Part shown: positions 1 to 6,196 of the stretch, piece after piece
Layout of the letters: the number at the start of each line of letters is the position of its first letter
Numbering within the stretch: position 1 is the stretch's first letter
Assembly: GCA_947074235.1 (NCBI GenBank)
Contig: CAMTOV010000015.1
Coordinates: 1 to 32,088, forward strand
DNA from: an uncultured Bacteroides sp.
Lineage (GTDB): Bacteria; Bacteroidota; Bacteroidia; Bacteroidales; Bacteroidaceae
Length of the DNA: 32,088 nt
Direction: 5' to 3'
Notes under the pieces: model-generated
Databases searched by the model: none
The model's input: only the letters and a program-made list of their open reading frames with translations
Told to the model about the DNA's origin: nothing
Position numbers and translations under genes: made by a program

Positions 1-37
1 CTTACAAAGAATAGGCACAAAAAATAGTGCATAAAAA

Positions 38-57
38 AAGCCCCAATCAAGGGGCTT
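38..57. terminator. Bidirectional intrinsic terminator
   Basis: A 7-bp perfect stem (AAGCCCC / GGGGCTT) closes a 6-nt loop. A T-rich run follows on the plus strand, and seven Ts follow when read on the minus strand. It lies just downstream of the stop codon of the minus-strand gene at 71-448 and probably ends that transcript; it could also stop a plus-strand transcript entering from the left. Confidence 0.85.
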
Positions 58-70
58 CTTTTTATTGGAA

Positions 71-448
71 TTAAATATTCACTTCCATCTCTTCTCCGTA
101 AATAGCGTAGTATAAATTTTGCAACTCGTGCACATACTCTACATGTGCTACTTCTACTTCACCAACAAAAGAGCCATGCTCGTAGATATACAAATCTTTT
201 AATTTGTATCCTATCTGTTGTGGATGGTTTATGATTGTAAATTTATTCTTCTCTAAAAACTCTTGAGTGATTTTGATGGGTTTTATATTCTCTATCGGAT
301 TTATCCAAGTGCCATTTTTACCACCTGTTGTATCAACCATATAATCATTGTGCTCATCGTCGAAGTTGATTGATTTGATTACAAAGACATCTGTTGAATA
401 ATCTTCATGAGAAACATAGTTCCCAATTCTGTAACTGTACTGATTCAT
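71..448 (-). CDS. Small hypothetical protein of mobile-element type
   Basis: This gene encodes a soluble 125-residue protein of unknown function without a signal peptide or membrane segment. It opens with YRIGNYV, contains NPIENIKPIKITQEFLEK in the middle, and ends with a HELQNLYYAIYGEEMEV-like motif. From memory this layout (RIGN-W/Y at the front, 'NPI.LTEEWL' in the middle, 'VHQLQNLYFALTGEEL' at the end) recurs in small proteins of Bacteroidales phages and conjugative elements; no function is known to me. The ATG at 448 is preferred because the frame upstream offers only a TTG at 484. A -7 element lies at 550-557 and a strong terminator follows at 38-57, so the gene is probably transcribed alone. 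It may be cargo or a relic of an integrated element. Confidence 0.75.
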   Translation of the reverse strand: MNQYSYRIGNYVSHEDYSTDVFVIKSINFDDEHNDYMVDTTGGKNGTWINPIENIKPIKITQEFLEKNKFTIINHPQQIGYKLKDLYIYEHGSFVGEVEVAHVEYVHELQNLYYAIYGEEMEVNI

Positions 449-549
449 TTTTTTAATTTTAAAGTTTTGTTTGTAACATTCCAATTATATTATCACTATA
501 ACTAATTGTATAGCTGTAAGCATACGCTCAATTAATTGACTATGCAAAG

Positions 550-557
550 CAAAGATA
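550..557 (-). promoter_or_regulatory. Bacteroidetes -7 element upstream of the 125-aa gene
   Basis: The minus strand reads TATCTTTG, a perfect match to TAnnTTTG. It would start transcription near 543 and leave a leader of about 95 nt before the ATG at 448. No well-spaced TTG -33 box is seen; the nearest candidates are 11 and 24 nt away. Confidence 0.45.
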
Positions 558-651
558 TTTATGTTGTACAAAGAAATTATTCAACACACCATCATCTAAT
601 ATAATGTAATTTATTTTTAACATCATAATAATAATCACTTTTTCAACCTGC

Positions 652-1131
652 CTAACCCTTAAAATAGTTTATCATCTTGCCATTGAGCATATCGTACACA
701 TCGAGATGCACCCAGTTGACATCAGACTCGAGCCTTATGGGGTGTGGCAATAGGTGTTGGTGTTGCTTTATCCAGCTGCGCACTTGTGGGGCCGACATGC
801 CTTTTACATCGAAGTCTACACCTGCGCCAAGGCAATGCGACGATAGGTAGAGCTGCTTGTTGGCACTTTTGGTAGAGGCCAGCTGGCAGAGATTGCAACG
901 CAGGCCTCGCTGCGAAAAGCTGCCTCCGCGGGCCCAATTGTTGATGTGAATGGGCTTGTTGATGCCTTGCCTAACTTGAAACAGGGTGTGCAAAAGGTGG
1001 GTGTGTATGAACTGCCAAGATTGATTGCCAAAGCGCTGATAAACGTGGCTGCATACTAACTCTTGGATTGTAAAATAACGGCTCGTTTGCATCTGAGCAA
1101 GGAGCTGCTGTCGGGTAATTGTGGTTTGCAT
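652..1131 (-). CDS. M15-type zinc peptidase, endolysin-like
   Basis: This is a 159-residue protein with the metal-binding pattern of the peptidase M15 (D-Ala-D-Ala carboxypeptidase / VanY-like) fold. It has SSHCLGAGVDFD with His99 and Asp106, then NWVHLDV with His142, giving the His, Asp, His zinc ligands. No signal peptide is visible, so it is either cytoplasmic or released like a phage endolysin. Proteins of this size and layout are common in Bacteroidales prophages and integrative elements, where they act on peptidoglycan peptides. It has its own well-formed promoter at 1175-1205 and is not close-coupled to its neighbours. Cys27, Cys79, Cys82 and Cys100 are frequent for such a small protein, and the 79-82 pair is CxxC-like. 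The role in lysis or wall remodelling is inference. Confidence 0.75.
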   Translation of the reverse strand: MQTTITRQQLLAQMQTSRYFTIQELVCSHVYQRFGNQSWQFIHTHLLHTLFQVRQGINKPIHINNWARGGSFSQRGLRCNLCQLASTKSANKQLYLSSHCLGAGVDFDVKGMSAPQVRSWIKQHQHLLPHPIRLESDVNWVHLDVYDMLNGKMINYFKG

Positions 1132-1174
1132 GTTTTTTTTGTTTGTGTTGTGTAAGAGCTTATGCTTTACTCTT

Positions 1175-1205
1175 CAAATTTAACGCAATAATTGTAGATG
1201 GGCAA
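1175..1205 (-). promoter_or_regulatory. Promoter of the M15 peptidase gene
   Basis: The minus strand has TTG at 1205-1203, a 20-nt spacer and TAAATTTG at 1182-1175. This matches the Bacteroidetes -33/-7 pattern with normal spacing. Transcription would begin near 1168, about 37 nt before the ATG at 1131. Confidence 0.6.
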
Positions 1206-1298
1206 TAATTGAAAGTTGAGCAAGTGAACATCTTTAGTAAAGTTGTGATGCCCTAATGGTGTGAGATGAAAAGTGAGGGCTCTGGGTGCAGAAAAGAG

Positions 1299-1333
1299 AA
1301 TGCCACCAATCAGTGGTTCTGGTTGGTGGCATT
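1299..1333 (-). terminator. Terminator of the fimbrillin-FISUMP gene
   Basis: An 11-bp perfect stem (AATGCCACCAA / TTGGTGGCATT) encloses a 13-nt loop, followed on the minus strand by CTCTTTTCT. It begins about 20 nt after the stop codon at 1354. Confidence 0.7.
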
Positions 1334-1353
1334 GTTTGTATTGCATTATCCTA

Positions 1354-3144
1354 TTAGGGGTTTTGACGAACACAGCGTATGGCTAGTCCGCGTGCAAATC
1401 CGCGCACTTCGTTAAGCAGAGTTCTAGTATTTTCAAAAAATAGGTAATAGCCTGCGTCCTTGCGTTGAGGGGTGTTTGTCCAGTAATTGCCGGTTGTTCT
1501 ATTATCGGCTGCACCAGTTCCTTCACGGAATCCTGCGGCTGGCAGTTGAGTACCTTGGGCATTGAGTGTAGAGCCGGTGAATGGATAGGTGGCATAGCCA
1601 TATTCACTATTGCCATTCCACAATTGTGTGCTCCAAAATGCCCACGTTGCATTATTGAAAGTGCTTCCTGTAGCAGTGGTGGTGCCTTTTACATAGGCTT
1701 TCTGCTCGGCATTGGTAGGTAGGCGCCATGTTTTATTGTCGGGCACCTCATTGGCTGCCAATGCTGCTTTTACTTCTGCTACGGAGAGGTTGGCCAACTT
1801 GCAAGGGTCGCCTTTTCCTTTTTTAATATTGTCTATGGTGTGATAGTTATCGCCTGATACGCAATATGAAAATTTATCCCACGCATCTGCTGAGTTGTAA
1901 GCGTCCCAATCGCCTTCTACCCAACAAGGAATGCCGGGTAGCTCAAGGCCATTATATCTATAGATATCATTGGAGTTGCCTTGCCCTATGGTGTATGATG
2001 ATGGGTTGTAAACTACTTGAGACATACTGGCAAGCCACCCGTCATTATCGAATCTGAAACCAATGACTGAGCCAAACTTAAAGAAGGCTAAATCGTTTTG
2101 TGAGCTAACATCAGTGGGCCATCGGCCAATCTTTATCCTAGCTTCATCGCCCACGGTGGTATCAAAGTAGAGTATATCGCCCGAGCCGGAGTTAATCTTG
2201 ACGGCAGCTGTGACTAGATAGGACTTGTTGCGATCTAAAATGCCTAGGTTTTTTAGCTTGATGCTTCCATTGTATTCTACATCAGATATTTTACCTTCTA
2301 AGTTGAGCAACAAATCGCCTCCTATAGTGCCTGGCAACAGATATTTATATTCTGAAACCAAGTTGGAGCCCGAGGAAACTGGGAAGCTAAATGTATAGTC
2401 GGTTGTAGTGATGGCGGCACTGGCTACACTTTCATCGGTGGGATAGTTTGAGAAGTTGTTTTTGTAGATATTCCACACTGCACTCTGGGGATGGTTATCG
2501 CTAGTGGAAAGCAGGTAGGCTTTCACATCCGAGAAGTCATTGCCTTGCAGCTTAACGCGCAATCTAGACTCGGTATGCTTCATGGTAAAGGCTATTTCCT
2601 TGTCTGTATTGGCTGTCAGGGTTTGATTGGTTTCTGTGTAGCTAATGGTAGGACGATTTGCACAGTTGCGACTAACGGTTGCTGTTTTATTGTCTTCATC
2701 AATGGCATCGGCATTGGCCACACACACAAAGTTGTAGGTATAATTAGTGGGAAATTTATAATCGTCGCTTACGAATATACCCAAGCTATTGACGGTTCCT
2801 ACTGTTTTGCCCACAAAGGCATCATCGGCTGCATTGTATCCCAATATGGCATAGGTGCCTGGGGTTAATGCTTCGCTACGAGTAGTTGCTTCTTGCTCAA
2901 CATCTTCTTGCAGGGTTATTTCTAGCGTAGTGCCGTCGGTCAGGATTATTTCTTCTCGATCTATTACTTCGCCTATCACAGAGCGGGTTGTGTTAATCAT
3001 ACTTTCTTGACTGATTTTAAATCTCAGCTGGCCGCTACCAGATTTGTTATCATCGCCACTACAAGCTGCCAACAGAATGGTTGATAGTAGTATTGCGCAA
3101 ATGTAACTTTTGATGCTTTGTGTTGCGTTTATTATTTTTTTCAT
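1354..3144 (-). CDS. Fimbrillin-like lipoprotein with C-terminal FISUMP-like domain
   Basis: This 596-residue predicted surface lipoprotein has an n-region MKKIIN, a hydrophobic core and lipobox LLAAC with Cys28. Residues about 35-350 resemble Bacteroidales fimbrillin-family proteins (beta-rich, an NTTRS arginine site near residue 54, a late strand FTMKHTESRLRVKL). Residues about 352-596 match the FISUMP / DUF1566-like pattern: WRLPTNAE, LPAAGFREG, GNYWTNTP and a terminal RGLAIRCVR. Fimbrillins with such a domain are usually thought to be tip or surface-display proteins; the ligand is unknown. The frame stays open upstream to 3222 and reads through a C10 run, but the ATG at 3144 directly precedes a normal signal peptide and is chosen. 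It is monocistronic, with its promoter at 3307-3314 and terminator at 1299-1333. It lies 13 kb from the main fimbrial operon and may supply it in trans. Confidence 0.85.
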   Translation of the reverse strand: MKKIINATQSIKSYICAILLSTILLAACSGDDNKSGSGQLRFKISQESMINTTRSVIGEVIDREEIILTDGTTLEITLQEDVEQEATTRSEALTPGTYAILGYNAADDAFVGKTVGTVNSLGIFVSDDYKFPTNYTYNFVCVANADAIDEDNKTATVSRNCANRPTISYTETNQTLTANTDKEIAFTMKHTESRLRVKLQGNDFSDVKAYLLSTSDNHPQSAVWNIYKNNFSNYPTDESVASAAITTTDYTFSFPVSSGSNLVSEYKYLLPGTIGGDLLLNLEGKISDVEYNGSIKLKNLGILDRNKSYLVTAAVKINSGSGDILYFDTTVGDEARIKIGRWPTDVSSQNDLAFFKFGSVIGFRFDNDGWLASMSQVVYNPSSYTIGQGNSNDIYRYNGLELPGIPCWVEGDWDAYNSADAWDKFSYCVSGDNYHTIDNIKKGKGDPCKLANLSVAEVKAALAANEVPDNKTWRLPTNAEQKAYVKGTTTATGSTFNNATWAFWSTQLWNGNSEYGYATYPFTGSTLNAQGTQLPAAGFREGTGAADNRTTGNYWTNTPQRKDAGYYLFFENTRTLLNEVRGFARGLAIRCVRQNP

Positions 3145-3179
3145 ATATACTTTACATTTAATTAAAATGAAAATCATAA

Positions 3180-3189
3180 GGGGGGGGGG
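3180..3189. repeat. Homopolymer run of ten G (C10 on the coding strand)
   Basis: Ten consecutive G on the plus strand in an otherwise AT-rich region lie 36 nt upstream of the fimbrillin-like gene's ATG (3144) and within its predicted leader. Runs of this length are prone to slipped-strand length change in bacteria. The upstream extension of the reading frame passes through it as Pro-Pro-Pro. Confidence 0.9.
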
Positions 3190-3306
3190 ATTATTTCTTC
3201 CTACTAAATTGAGGGTGCGCAAATTGAGGAAACAATGAGCTTCAGCCCGAATAAATGTTTTTGCATAAATGTGTTTGTGTTAATTAGTAGTTTTCGATAT
3301 TCTGTA

Positions 3307-3314
3307 CAAATATA
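3307..3314 (-). promoter_or_regulatory. -7 element of the fimbrillin-FISUMP gene
   Basis: The minus strand reads TATATTTGTAC, a perfect TAnnTTTG with the common trailing TAC. Transcription would start near 3300 and give a leader of about 155 nt containing the C10 run. No TTG is present at the -33 distance. The left end of the insertion sequence (3347) is 33 bp upstream, so the upstream part of the original promoter region may have been displaced. Confidence 0.6.
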
Positions 3315-3346
3315 GTTATTTTTTAGATTATATGTTAAATCATTGC

Positions 3347-3360
3347 TGTCCCATTAAAAT
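3347..3360. repeat. IS left inverted repeat
   Basis: TGTCCCATTAAAAT. This is an exact reverse complement of 4637-4650; identity stops at the 15th base. Confidence 0.9.
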
Positions 3361-3433
3361 CTAAAATAGTTCTTTGAAATGTTTGAAATTTAGTTAGTTA
3401 CAGAGGTTTTACAAGCGAACGGACTTGAATTCA

Positions 3434-3458
3434 TAGTTTTGCATCAGATTAATCTGAT
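3434..3458 (+). promoter_or_regulatory. Transposase promoter with overlapping palindrome
   Basis: TAGTTTTG at 3434-3441 fits the -7 pattern. It is followed at once by the 16-bp perfect palindrome ATCAGATTAATCTGAT (3443-3458), which covers the predicted start site and leader and ends 5 nt before the ATG at 3464. As DNA it could be an operator; as RNA it could fold and mask the ribosome site. No clear -33 TTG is seen. Confidence 0.45.
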
Positions 3459-3463
3459 TGCAT

Positions 3464-4627
3464 ATGTTCCAAGATAAATACGTTTTCGCTCAGTTGGTTT
3501 CTTTTCTTAATCGAAGTAAGTTTAATCGCATTGCTACCAAGTATGGTGGTGACAAATATGTGAAGCACTTCACTTGCTGGAATCAACTACTTGCTTTGAT
3601 GTTTGGCCAACTATCTAATCGTGAAAGTCTACGTGATTTGATAGTTGCTCTTGAAGCTCATCATTCCAAATGTTATCATTTAGGAATGGGCAAAAACGTA
3701 TCAAAGTCATCGCTTTCAAGAGCAAATCAAGATAGAGACTATCATATCTTTGAAGAATACGCATACTATCTAGTTAACGAAGCAAGGCAAAAGCGCGTCA
3801 ATCATATTTTTAAACTTGGCGGCAACGTTTATGCTTTCGATTCAACAACTATTGACCTATGTCTTTCAGTCTTCTGGTGGGCTAAGTTCCGTAAGAAGAA
3901 AGGTGGTATCAAAGTGCATACATTGTATGATGTAGAAACACAGATTCCTGCATTCTTTCATATCACGGAAGCATCTGTTCACGATTCGAAAGCTATGACT
4001 GAAATTCCTTACGAATCAGGTTCTTACTACGTATTTGACCGTGCTTATAACAATTTCAAAATGCTGCATAAGATGCACCAAATTGAAGCTTATTTCATTG
4101 TCAGAACAAAAAAGAATCTTCAATACAAATCCATTAAATGGAAACGTCGGATGCCTAAGAATGTAATTTCAGATGCAAATATACTTCTGACAGGATTCTA
4201 TCCTAAGCAATATTATCCAGAACCACTTAGACTGGTTAAATATTGGGACGAAGAACAAGATCGAGAATTTACATTTATAACCAATGCGATGCATATAACC
4301 GCTCTCCAAGTTGCCGATCTTTATAAAAATCGCTGGCAAGTAGAGTTGTTTTTCAAATGGCTAAAACAACACCTTAAAATCAAAAGATTCTGGGGTACTA
4401 CAGAAAATGCTGTTCGAATACAGATATATGCTGCAATATGTACTTATTGTTTGGTGGCAATCATTCAACATGATATGCAACTGGATAGAAGCACATACGA
4501 AGTACTACAAATATTGAGCATCTCATTGACTGATAAAACTCACCTTAGAGACCTCTTTGATAAAACTAAATTTCAAAAAGACAAAGAACGATTCGGACCA
4601 AATGGGCCAAGTTTATTTAATTTTTAA
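3464..4627 (+). CDS. IS4-family DDE transposase
   Basis: This 387-residue transposase has a DUF4372-type N-terminal DNA-binding region (about residues 3-75) and a DDE_Tnp_1 catalytic core. Counting from an upstream TTG at 3458, the acidic triad is Asp128 (YAFDSTT), Asp194 (YVFDRAY) and Glu296. The last sits in the IS4 signature Y-x2-R-x3-E-x6-K (YKNRWQVELFFKWLK). The ATG at 3464 is chosen over that TTG because it is a standard codon; the two differ by two residues. No frameshift or internal stop is seen, so the enzyme is probably active and would move the element by cut and paste. It is the only plus-strand gene of the window. Confidence 0.95.
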   Translation: MFQDKYVFAQLVSFLNRSKFNRIATKYGGDKYVKHFTCWNQLLALMFGQLSNRESLRDLIVALEAHHSKCYHLGMGKNVSKSSLSRANQDRDYHIFEEYAYYLVNEARQKRVNHIFKLGGNVYAFDSTTIDLCLSVFWWAKFRKKKGGIKVHTLYDVETQIPAFFHITEASVHDSKAMTEIPYESGSYYVFDRAYNNFKMLHKMHQIEAYFIVRTKKNLQYKSIKWKRRMPKNVISDANILLTGFYPKQYYPEPLRLVKYWDEEQDREFTFITNAMHITALQVADLYKNRWQVELFFKWLKQHLKIKRFWGTTENAVRIQIYAAICTYCLVAIIQHDMQLDRSTYEVLQILSISLTDKTHLRDLFDKTKFQKDKERFGPNGPSLFNF

Positions 4628-4636
4628 TTCGTCCCA

Positions 4637-4650
4637 ATTTTAATGGGACA
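4637..4650. repeat. IS right inverted repeat
   Basis: ATTTTAATGGGACA. This is an exact reverse complement of the left repeat at 3347-3360, and it begins 9 nt after the transposase stop codon. Confidence 0.9.
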
Positions 4651-4667
4651 CTAATGACTATTTATAT

Positions 4668-4690
4668 AAAAAACGAGATAGCGAATCTCA
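4668..4690 (-). terminator. Probable terminator of the GH130 transcript
   Basis: On the minus strand GAGAT-TCGCT-ATCTC forms a 5-bp stem, extended by two G-T pairs, followed by G and six Ts. The stem is short but the T run is clear. It lies about 230 nt beyond the stop codon of the GH130 gene (4919) and just outside the IS right end. Confidence 0.45.
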
Positions 4691-4705
4691 CGATCCACCA
4701 TCTCT

Positions 4706-4720
4706 TTTAACCATTAAACA
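4706..4720 (-). repeat. 15-bp motif shared with 10287-10301
   Basis: The plus strand reads TTTAACCATTAAACA here and identically at 10287-10301. In transcript orientation (TGTTTAATGGTTAAA) both copies sit in a 3' untranslated region, within about 20 nt upstream of a terminator hairpin. The function is unknown. Confidence 0.7.
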
Positions 4721-4786
4721 ATTGTACTAAATGATTTAATAATGAAGTCATTTGCTACTTTGAAAGTAGCGACAACTGTTTGTGTT

Positions 4787-4810
4787 TTAAGGTAAATACC
4801 TTAATTTTTT
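4787..4810 (+). terminator. Hairpin with T run, plus-strand orientation
   Basis: TTAAGGTA-AA-TACCTTAA is an 8-bp perfect stem followed on the plus strand by six Ts. It could stop transcripts running out of the transposase gene before they oppose the GH130 gene. A second short palindrome, GCTACTTT-G-AAAGTAGC, lies at 4754-4770. Apart from these hairpins, the terminator at 4668-4690 and the motif at 4706-4720, nothing is recognised in 4651-4918. Confidence 0.55.
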
Positions 4811-4918
4811 CTATTAACTAATTATAATGATATCTAACTTACCTATTGTTTTGAGTTATAGTAATTTCTAAAAATGTAATTATTGCTTTTTGTTTGGGAA
4901 TGTGTGATGCAAAATGTT

Positions 4919-6094
4919 TTATTGATTCATTAATTTTAAATTCTTCTCAATCATTTTGTTTAATGTTTCAACTGACGCTGAAGATTTCAATCCATCTACT
5001 GGAGTATTGAAGCAGTAATCTACTAATTTATCGATAGTTGATGTTGCAACATGCATGCGTGTATCTGAAGAAGCGTAGTAAATATATACAGTACCGTCAT
5101 CGTCGGCAATCCAACCATTGGTAAACAATACATTGCTTACATCACCAATACGCTCGTCGCCTTCGGGAGCCATAAAGAAACCACCAGGAGTTGCAATCAA
5201 TTTTGTAGGATCTTCAAGCGATGTCATATACATATAAAGCACATAACGTAAGCCTGCAGCACAACCACGTACACCATGAGCTAGGTGCAACCATCCTTTT
5301 GATGTTTTTATAGGATGAGGTCCTTCGCCGTTTTTTACCTCTTTGATAGTGTGATAGTAGCGTTGGTCAATGATTTTCTCTTCTTTTACTTCAGCGTTGG
5401 TGATATCTTCTACCAAAGCCCAGCCAATACCACCGCCGCTACCAGCATCGATAAAACCATCTTGTGGACGAGTGTATAGTGCATATTTGCCATCTACATA
5501 TTCTGGGTGAAGCACAACATTGCGTTGTTGGCTCTTTGTTTTTAAATCAGGAAGACGCTCCCAAGTAACTAAGTCTTTGGTACGTGCGATAGCTGCTGTA
5601 GCAGTAGCCGACGAAAGATCGCCTGCGGGTGCATTGTCATCGTGACGCTCTGCACAGAATATTCCATAAATCCAACCATCTTCGTGGAAGGTTAAACGCA
5701 TGTCATAAATATTGGTTGCTGGAATAATATCTTCGGGCATAGTGATAGGGAAATCCCAAAAACGGAAATTATCAATGCCATTAGGACTTTCGGCTACAGC
5801 GAAGAATGACTTACGATCAGAACCCTCTACACGAACTACTAAAATGTATTTACCATTCCACTTCATAGCTCCTGAATTTAGAGTTGCATTCATGCCAATG
5901 CGCTCCATTAAATAAGGATTGGTTTCCTCGTTTAGATCATATCTCCAATATACCGGAGTGTGAGCTGCTGTTAATATGGGATTTGTATATCTGTGGTAAA
6001 CTCCATTGCTTTCAGCAACTTGCTCATTTTTCTTTGTAATTAGCTTTTCATGGTCTTGAAATAACTTTTCAACTTTACTTTTGAAGGTGTCCAT
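4919..6094 (-). CDS. GH130 4-O-beta-D-mannosyl-D-glucose phosphorylase
   Basis: This 391-residue cytoplasmic enzyme without a signal peptide closely resembles Bacteroides fragilis BfMGP (EC 2.4.1.281) as I recall it. That enzyme phosphorolyses mannosyl-1,4-glucose to alpha-mannose 1-phosphate and glucose, the last step of the beta-mannan route through a 2-epimerase. The five-bladed propeller signatures are present: [14 protein letters not shown] near residue 42, [12 protein letters not shown] near 65, LVVRVEG near 85, and Asp131 in [13 protein letters not shown], which matches the proton-donor Asp131 of the family. GPHPIK and [10 protein letters not shown] follow. The ATG at 6094 is chosen because the only upstream alternative is a TTG at 6121. 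It follows the propeller lipoprotein by 102 nt and has its own -7 element at 6119-6126, so it may be expressed separately. No mannanase, epimerase or transporter partner is in the window. Confidence 0.92.
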   Translation of the reverse strand: MDTFKSKVEKLFQDHEKLITKKNEQVAESNGVYHRYTNPILTAAHTPVYWRYDLNEETNPYLMERIGMNATLNSGAMKWNGKYILVVRVEGSDRKSFFAVAESPNGIDNFRFWDFPITMPEDIIPATNIYDMRLTFHEDGWIYGIFCAERHDDNAPAGDLSSATATAAIARTKDLVTWERLPDLKTKSQQRNVVLHPEYVDGKYALYTRPQDGFIDAGSGGGIGWALVEDITNAEVKEEKIIDQRYYHTIKEVKNGEGPHPIKTSKGWLHLAHGVRGCAAGLRYVLYMYMTSLEDPTKLIATPGGFFMAPEGDERIGDVSNVLFTNGWIADDDGTVYIYYASSDTRMHVATSTIDKLVDYCFNTPVDGLKSSASVETLNKMIEKNLKLMNQ

Positions 6095-6118
6095 ATCTGT
6101 TTCTTTTAAATTGGTTTT

Positions 6119-6135
6119 CAAAGATAACAGTTATC
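6119..6135 (-). promoter_or_regulatory. -7 element with overlapping operator-like palindrome, GH130 gene
   Basis: The minus strand reads TATCTTTG at 6126-6119, the consensus form. It is overlapped by the 13-bp palindrome GATAACAGTTATC (6123-6135). The start site would be near 6112, leaving a leader of about 18 nt. No TTG is found at normal -33 spacing (nearest 26 nt away). A repressor or activator site covering the -7 box is a plausible reading. Confidence 0.45.
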
Positions 6136-6196
6136 AGAGCGAAAAAGTGATACAATTTTATCCGTTTTTACGCTTAATTAGTTTAATATAAATAAT

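Larger units (their letters stand above)
3347..4650 (+). mobile_element. IS4-family insertion sequence, about 1.3 kb
   Basis: The element is bounded by perfect 14-bp inverted repeats, TGTCCCATTAAAAT at 3347-3360 and its complement at 4637-4650. It holds one transposase gene on the plus strand that appears full length and intact. Flanking bases (left ...AAATCATTGC, right CTAATGACTA...) show no direct target duplication, so either it has decayed, the flanks have rearranged, or the true ends lie a few bases away. The right end also forms a small GTCCCA/TGGGAC hairpin just after the stop codon. Confidence 0.9.

Noticed and set aside
1167-1373. 68-codon minus-strand open frame overlapping the end of the fimbrillin-FISUMP gene
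   Set aside because: It overlaps that gene's stop region and spans its terminator; no family pattern.
3337-4660. Target-site duplication of the IS4 element
   Set aside because: The bases flanking the two inverted repeats do not match as direct repeats.
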